From the NCBI GenBank assembly GCA_030142905.1, contig JASJOG010000074.1, positions 1,074,001 through 1,138,000 of the forward strand: a DNA stretch of 64,000 bases. Direction: 5' to 3'. The first letter of the stretch is position 1, and the number at the start of each line of letters is the position of its first letter. The position numbers and the translations under genes are program-made. The DNA is from Heliopora coerulea (taxonomy: Eukaryota; Cnidaria; Anthozoa; Scleralcyonacea; Helioporidae). Positions 59,873 to 64,000 of this stretch are shown here, piece by piece. The notes beneath the pieces were generated by a model that had not been told where the DNA came from, ran no database searches, and saw nothing but the letters and a program-made list of their open reading frames with translations.

Positions 59873-62835
59873 GTTGATGATGTTGATGTTGATGATGATG
59901 ATGTTGTTGATGATGATGATGGTGATGATGATGGTGATGATGTTGATGATGTTTTTGATAATGTTGATTATGATATTGATGATGACAATGGCAATGATTA
60001 TCAATGATATTGATAATTCTACTAAATTTTCCTTCCTGTGGGCTGAAATAAAGTAGATAATTGCTTTGTCATGCCATTGTTGTACCTCTAGCTGATTGAT
60101 CTGTTTAGAAATTATGTCTGTGTTCTAACCATTTCTAACTTTTTGATGTGTTTAGAAGGTTTAGCTGTTGGTGTTGGTTTTGGTGCAGTTGGTAAGAGTC
60201 CATCAGCCACATTAGAAAATGCAAGGTAGGATTTGAATTATTTTTGCAAAATACATGTAAGATATCAGTCTAGATAACTATTAACCATCTGTGTTTTCAT
60301 TTCTTAGGAATTTGGCTGTTGGTATTGGTATTCAAAATTTTCCAGAAGGACTTGCTGTTAGTTTGCCACTGATGGGTTCTGGGTTGTCACCACTAAAGAG
60401 TTTCTGGTAGCTACTCAGTAACTGTTTTTCATAGTCTTTACGAGTTGTGCATCAATTCTAGGCACTTAAAATTTTAGATTATAATTTAGTTGGCACTCAT
60501 TCAAGTCACTAAAACAAGTTGCAGTCAAATTTCATGATCAATCCTTTAACTGGTGGGCATACGGTTATTTACAAGGACATGTTAAAAGATCGAACAGTAG
60601 TATTTAAAAGAGAGTGCTGGGTAAGCAGTTTGATCAAAGTAGAAAATGTGAAAAAAACACTGAGGGATTTTGAGTAAAACTCTTCATCAAACCCTTTCAT
60701 TGCATTTTACTTTAATGAAGGGCTTTTGATTGAACTGTTGTGTGCCTTGTTTCTTGTTTTTGACCAGAGTAATATCTTTTAACTTTTTCTACTGGTTGAA
60801 AGAATCTGACAGCTCCAGGGTTGTTCACCGCTATGTTGGTTTGGTTTGGGATTCATTCATGTGGTATATGTTAAAATATTTATGGGTGTTCCTGTTAAAT
60901 ATTTTTTTTACGTTCAAGGTATGGTCAACTTAGTGGGATGGTAGAACCCGTAGCTGGTATTTTTGGAGCATTTGCAGTAGTGGTAAGTGGTAACTCCCCA
61001 CTTAACCACACTTCACATCACTCACAATTTTGCCCAATCTATTGCAGTATTTTCTTAAACCCAAATACTAAGCCCTATACTTTTAACACTAATCAAAACC
61101 ATTCACAAAATTTAAGAATAAAGACACTCTTACTTGCAACCATTTCAAGTTAATGTTTCTTATTTTGAGAACAAGTTTATTACACCATAAAAACATTTCT
61201 TATTTTAAAAGAGAAAACGACTTTCCTATTTTGTTTTGTTATATTTATATTTACATTTATAAATTTCAAAAACACGAGAATACTTTTTAAAGACATGTTT
61301 TGGCAAGACTTATGCCATCATCAGTTTACAAAGTGATGTTTGTAAGGCTTTAAATAGGAATTATAGTATGAATAAATTAACTAATTACAATGACGATATG
61401 TTAGATGATTAATTACAATGACAGTGTGTTGTGTGAGGATTAACGGAGGCGGTATCCGACGATAATTACTAGCAGAGGAAGGTGTTGATATGTTGCATTT
61501 GTGTGTTGAATTCTGGTTTTCTATTTTGGATGTGAATAGCTTCTTTCAATTTGAGTGTGTAAGCTATTTACATCCAAAATAGAAAACCAGAATTCAACAC
61601 ACAAATGCAACATATCAACACCTTCCTCTGCTAGTAATTATCGTCTGATACCGCCTCCGTTAGTCCTCACACAACACACTGTCATTGTAATTAATCATCT
61701 AACATACCGTCATTGTAATTAGTTAATTTAGTCATACTATAATTCCTATTTGAAGCCTTACAAACATCACTTTGTAAACTGAAGATGGCATAAGTCTTGC
61801 CGAAACATATCTTTAAAAAGTATTCTCGTGTTTTTGGAATTTATAACTGTCCTTTTGCTAACGAGAAGTTTTGGAAATATTTACATTTATATTTATATAT
61901 TTATACTTATATTTAAGTCCTTGGAAATGTATATTTATGTATTGTTCAATTCTGTTTCCTCTCGTTTTAAGCTTGCCGAACCAATACTGCCTTACGCATT
62001 GGCGTTCGCTGCTGGGGCCATGATTTACGTTGTAGTTGATGACATAATTCCTGAAGCCCAGACAAGGTAAAATGTGCATAGCGCTAGTTTAACAAGTCAT
62101 CAATAACTCGTTGATGGTGGACACCAGCTCACCACGTCAGAATTTTACAAATCTTAACCACTGTGGAATGAAAATACTACTTCAACTCTAATTCAATCGA
62201 TTTCCATTTAGCAAATTTAGTGATGGAGGCGACTACTCCAATTTGCCTTGGGAACTTTAGGGTGGAACCAAGTCGACAAAACTCTACAGTTTTAATAGAA
62301 CCGTAGCTTTCTACTTATTGACATAAACTTTAAGTGCCTTTATTTATACTGGGAAACCCTATCAGCTATCTGAGCTGTTCTTCCTAGAAGTCCACTAAGG
62401 GCCATCCCTCATGGGTCCAGTGTTACTACAGGAGGAAACCGGAGTACCCGGAGAAAACCTGCAATGCTTGGTAGAGTCAAACTGGACAACACTCTTTTCA
62501 CACGTAACCAACGTAACTTTAATCAGATAACTGCGCGGAGCCGGGATCGAATCCTAATCACAGTGGTGAGAGACACGTGTACTACCACTGGGCCACCAGC
62601 ACCCGTTTGTCTTCTGCGTTTGTTTGACACTTTCGTTGTCATTATGCCGCTTAATGTGAACCAGGCGTTACTCTTATTGACAGATCGAAATATCTGCTCT
62701 TGTGAATGTTCTTGTTCAAATACGTTGATTTCTTAGTGCATTCTATGTTGTTTTAGTGGCAATGGTCGTTTGGCATCGTGGTTTACTATCGTTGGTTTCG
62801 TCGTCATGATGTCACTGGACGTTGGGCTGGGGTAG
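57466..62835 (+). CDS. SLC39A11: ZIP-family zinc transporter, ZIP11 type, 9 exons, 330 aa
   Basis: Exons: 57466-57573, 57655-57693, 58293-58460, 59140-59410, 60156-60225, 60308-60406, 60919-60982, 61972-62066, 62757-62835. They total 993 bp with all phases matching. The start ATG follows an in-frame TGA six bases upstream, which fixes it. The protein begins with a helix ([20 protein letters not shown]), then [10 protein letters not shown] and [17 protein letters not shown] hydrophilic loop lies at about 110-180. The metal-site helices are [15 protein letters not shown] (about 192-206) and [16 protein letters not shown] (about 227-242). It ends with two C-terminal helices ([38 protein letters not shown]). 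ZIP11 proteins move zinc into the cytoplasm, and mammalian ones are found at Golgi or nuclear membranes. The length is close to the roughly 340 aa of vertebrate homologues. Direction and location are known for the family, not shown here. Confidence 0.93.
59820..60020. repeat. GAT-type microsatellite
   Basis: (GATGATGTT)n and related units in intron 4 of the zinc transporter. Both-strand frames here are artefacts. Confidence 0.85.
61257..61846. mobile_element. 590 bp palindrome with outward hammerhead-like motifs
   Basis: The arms are about 280 bp and almost complementary, centred near 61551. Near the outer ends the right arm reads CTGAAGA (61779), GGCA-loop-TGCC and GAAAC. The left arm on the minus strand reads CTGATGA (61324 leftward), the same stem II and AAAAC. 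The two arms together show a full CTGATGA...GAAA core. It has no coding capacity and lies in intron 7 of the zinc transporter. Confidence 0.75.
62275..62606 (-). repeat. SINE-like family S1, copy 4
   Basis: Read on the minus strand, the head has a box A-type TGGCCCAGTGGTAG and a box B-type GGATTCGATCC. The body matches 18595-18933. It lies in the last intron of the zinc transporter. Confidence 0.75.
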
Positions 62836-64000
62836 AGATCTTCAAGATATTGACAAAGAGATTAGAACGTTTATTATAGTATTATAATACAACGTATGTG
62901 ATTTATAAAATGTTAAAATTTCGCAGATTTAGTATTTATTATCATAACCTACTGTTTCAAAAAAGGATTCTTTTAAAGATTCCGTCGCTTCGGCGCTTTT
63001 AAAGCAGATTATAATTGACATGGATAGTGGTACAAACCGGTTAAGTTTAATCATTCTTTTTCTATGTTTTTCTCTCAATCACATTTCACCGAAAACTGAC
63101 AAAGTGTCGCCATAAAACGGAGGATCCATGTCGGTTGTCTGTCTCATCCACATATAAAAACATGTGGGCAACAGAACCAACATAACGGGAAGAATTTTGT
63201 AATTTTAACGTTATTTTGTTCTTTGTATATTTTGATAATTAATTTTCTTATTTCCTCTTATTATAAGGACTCTATCGTCTCTGATAGTTAGAAATAAATT
63301 CTTTGTCAAATTTCGTTTTGAAAGATCAATCTCAAAGTATAATTGATTTGCTGAGCTCTAGGTATCGTTAGAACTACTGTTATTCATATTTAATCAATCT
63401 TTATAAACCAAAAATATGCTTAAAAATTCTTTCTGGTCAAAAGTTGCACACTTGTCCATTTCTTTTGTATGGTTTCATTCTAAGGGATCTTATACAGCTT
63501 TGAAGGACCTTGAAAGATTGAGGAAGAGGGGTACATTGAAGAAATATGGTGATTTACCGCGATCTGCATTTAGGGGTGGGATACCACGAAAAGGTTGGCA
63601 AAAACGTTTGCGCCCTGCGGAGGTTAGGGACACAAGATAAAAAGGAAAGCTCTCAGAGGCTAGCTTCTTGTGCGTAATTCTAGTTCTTGTGAAGTGCTGG
63701 TGACATGCAACAGAATGTTGAATGCGAGATAAATCAAAGACTAATATTGGCCAGGACTTTAATTACGTTCTAATGGGATGAGTACGAAGTCTAAATGGAC
63801 AATTTGGAAAATGGTAGTCAATGAACAGGTGATTGGTCCATTAGTTATTGTGCCAAACACATTATGTAAAAGGACCGTCTACGCTACCATCGGCAGATCA
63901 GGGGGGCGATGTTGAAGCGGCATAAATGACCAGCGTACAATGCAAAAAATTACATGTCTCTATGTACTAAACAGCAGGTTGATAAATGGTAGGATATGAA
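62836..64000. other. 3' flank of the zinc transporter, possible poly(A) signal
   Basis: An AATAAA hexamer at 63293-63298 could end the transcript about 460 bp after the stop. The 74-codon frame at 63416-63640 is basic and has no recognised domain. Nothing else was recognised. Confidence 0.35.

Noticed and set aside
59711..60056. Frames of 77-97 codons on both strands
   Set aside because: Low-complexity translation of a GAT array in an intron.
63416..63640. Basic 74-codon frame near the window end
   Set aside because: No recognised domain, no splice partner, and it lies in the 3' flank of the zinc transporter.
1..64000. CRISPR arrays, operons or bacterial gene clusters
   Set aside because: Repeats are microsatellites, foldbacks or retroelements without regular spacers. 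All supported genes are intron-rich eukaryotic ones.

Overview
This is an animal nuclear window with AT-rich, intron-dense genes and many small repeats. It fits a cnidarian, probably a hexacoral (stony coral or anemone). The reasons are a spliced LOG-family gene, a receptor guanylate cyclase, a membrane protein with discoidin, CUB and SUEL-lectin domains, and Penelope-like and CR1/L2-like retroelements. I identified the organism by gene content only; no search was possible. Gene models were built by hand from reading frames, GT/AG splice sites and matching intron phases.

Layout. (1) 564-4163, minus strand: four exons of a LOG-type lysine decarboxylase-like (cytokinin-activating LOG family) gene. 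Its 5' end was not found. (2) 4164-16269: about 12 kb with no convincing gene. It holds tRNA-like repeats, a 1.5 kb terminal-inverted-repeat element, a SINE-like copy, a local duplication with AT arrays and a CR1-like 3' end. (3) 16270-35793, plus strand: a complete 23-exon receptor guanylate cyclase of about 1156 aa (ligand domain, one membrane helix, pseudokinase, cyclase). Its introns contain an array-flanked TIR element with a nested retrotransposon, foldback elements and microsatellites. (4) 36556-39203: a 5'-truncated Penelope-like element between inverted copies of its own 3' end. Each copy carries a well-formed hammerhead ribozyme, and a hAT-like MITE interrupts the RT frame. (5) 39649-54315, plus strand: a complete model for a single-pass receptor (signal peptide, F5/8C, CUB, SUEL lectin, Thr/Ser stalk, helix) with a tyrosine-motif tail, about 702 aa. 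(6) 57466-62835, plus strand: a complete nine-exon zinc transporter of the ZIP11 type (SLC39A11), 330 aa, with a 590 bp palindrome in one intron.

The four genes are separate transcription units and do not form a pathway. Two are cell-surface receptors, one is a zinc transporter and one is a cytosolic nucleotide-processing enzyme.

The most unusual content is (a) the hammerhead-bearing inverted-repeat Penelope-like element and several smaller palindromes with hammerhead-like cores, (b) the F5/8C-CUB-SUEL receptor with YxxP and YxxM tail motifs, (c) a palindrome carrying a perfect RNA polymerase III B box in each arm, and (d) a minisatellite made of repeated copies of a LOG exon-intron junction.
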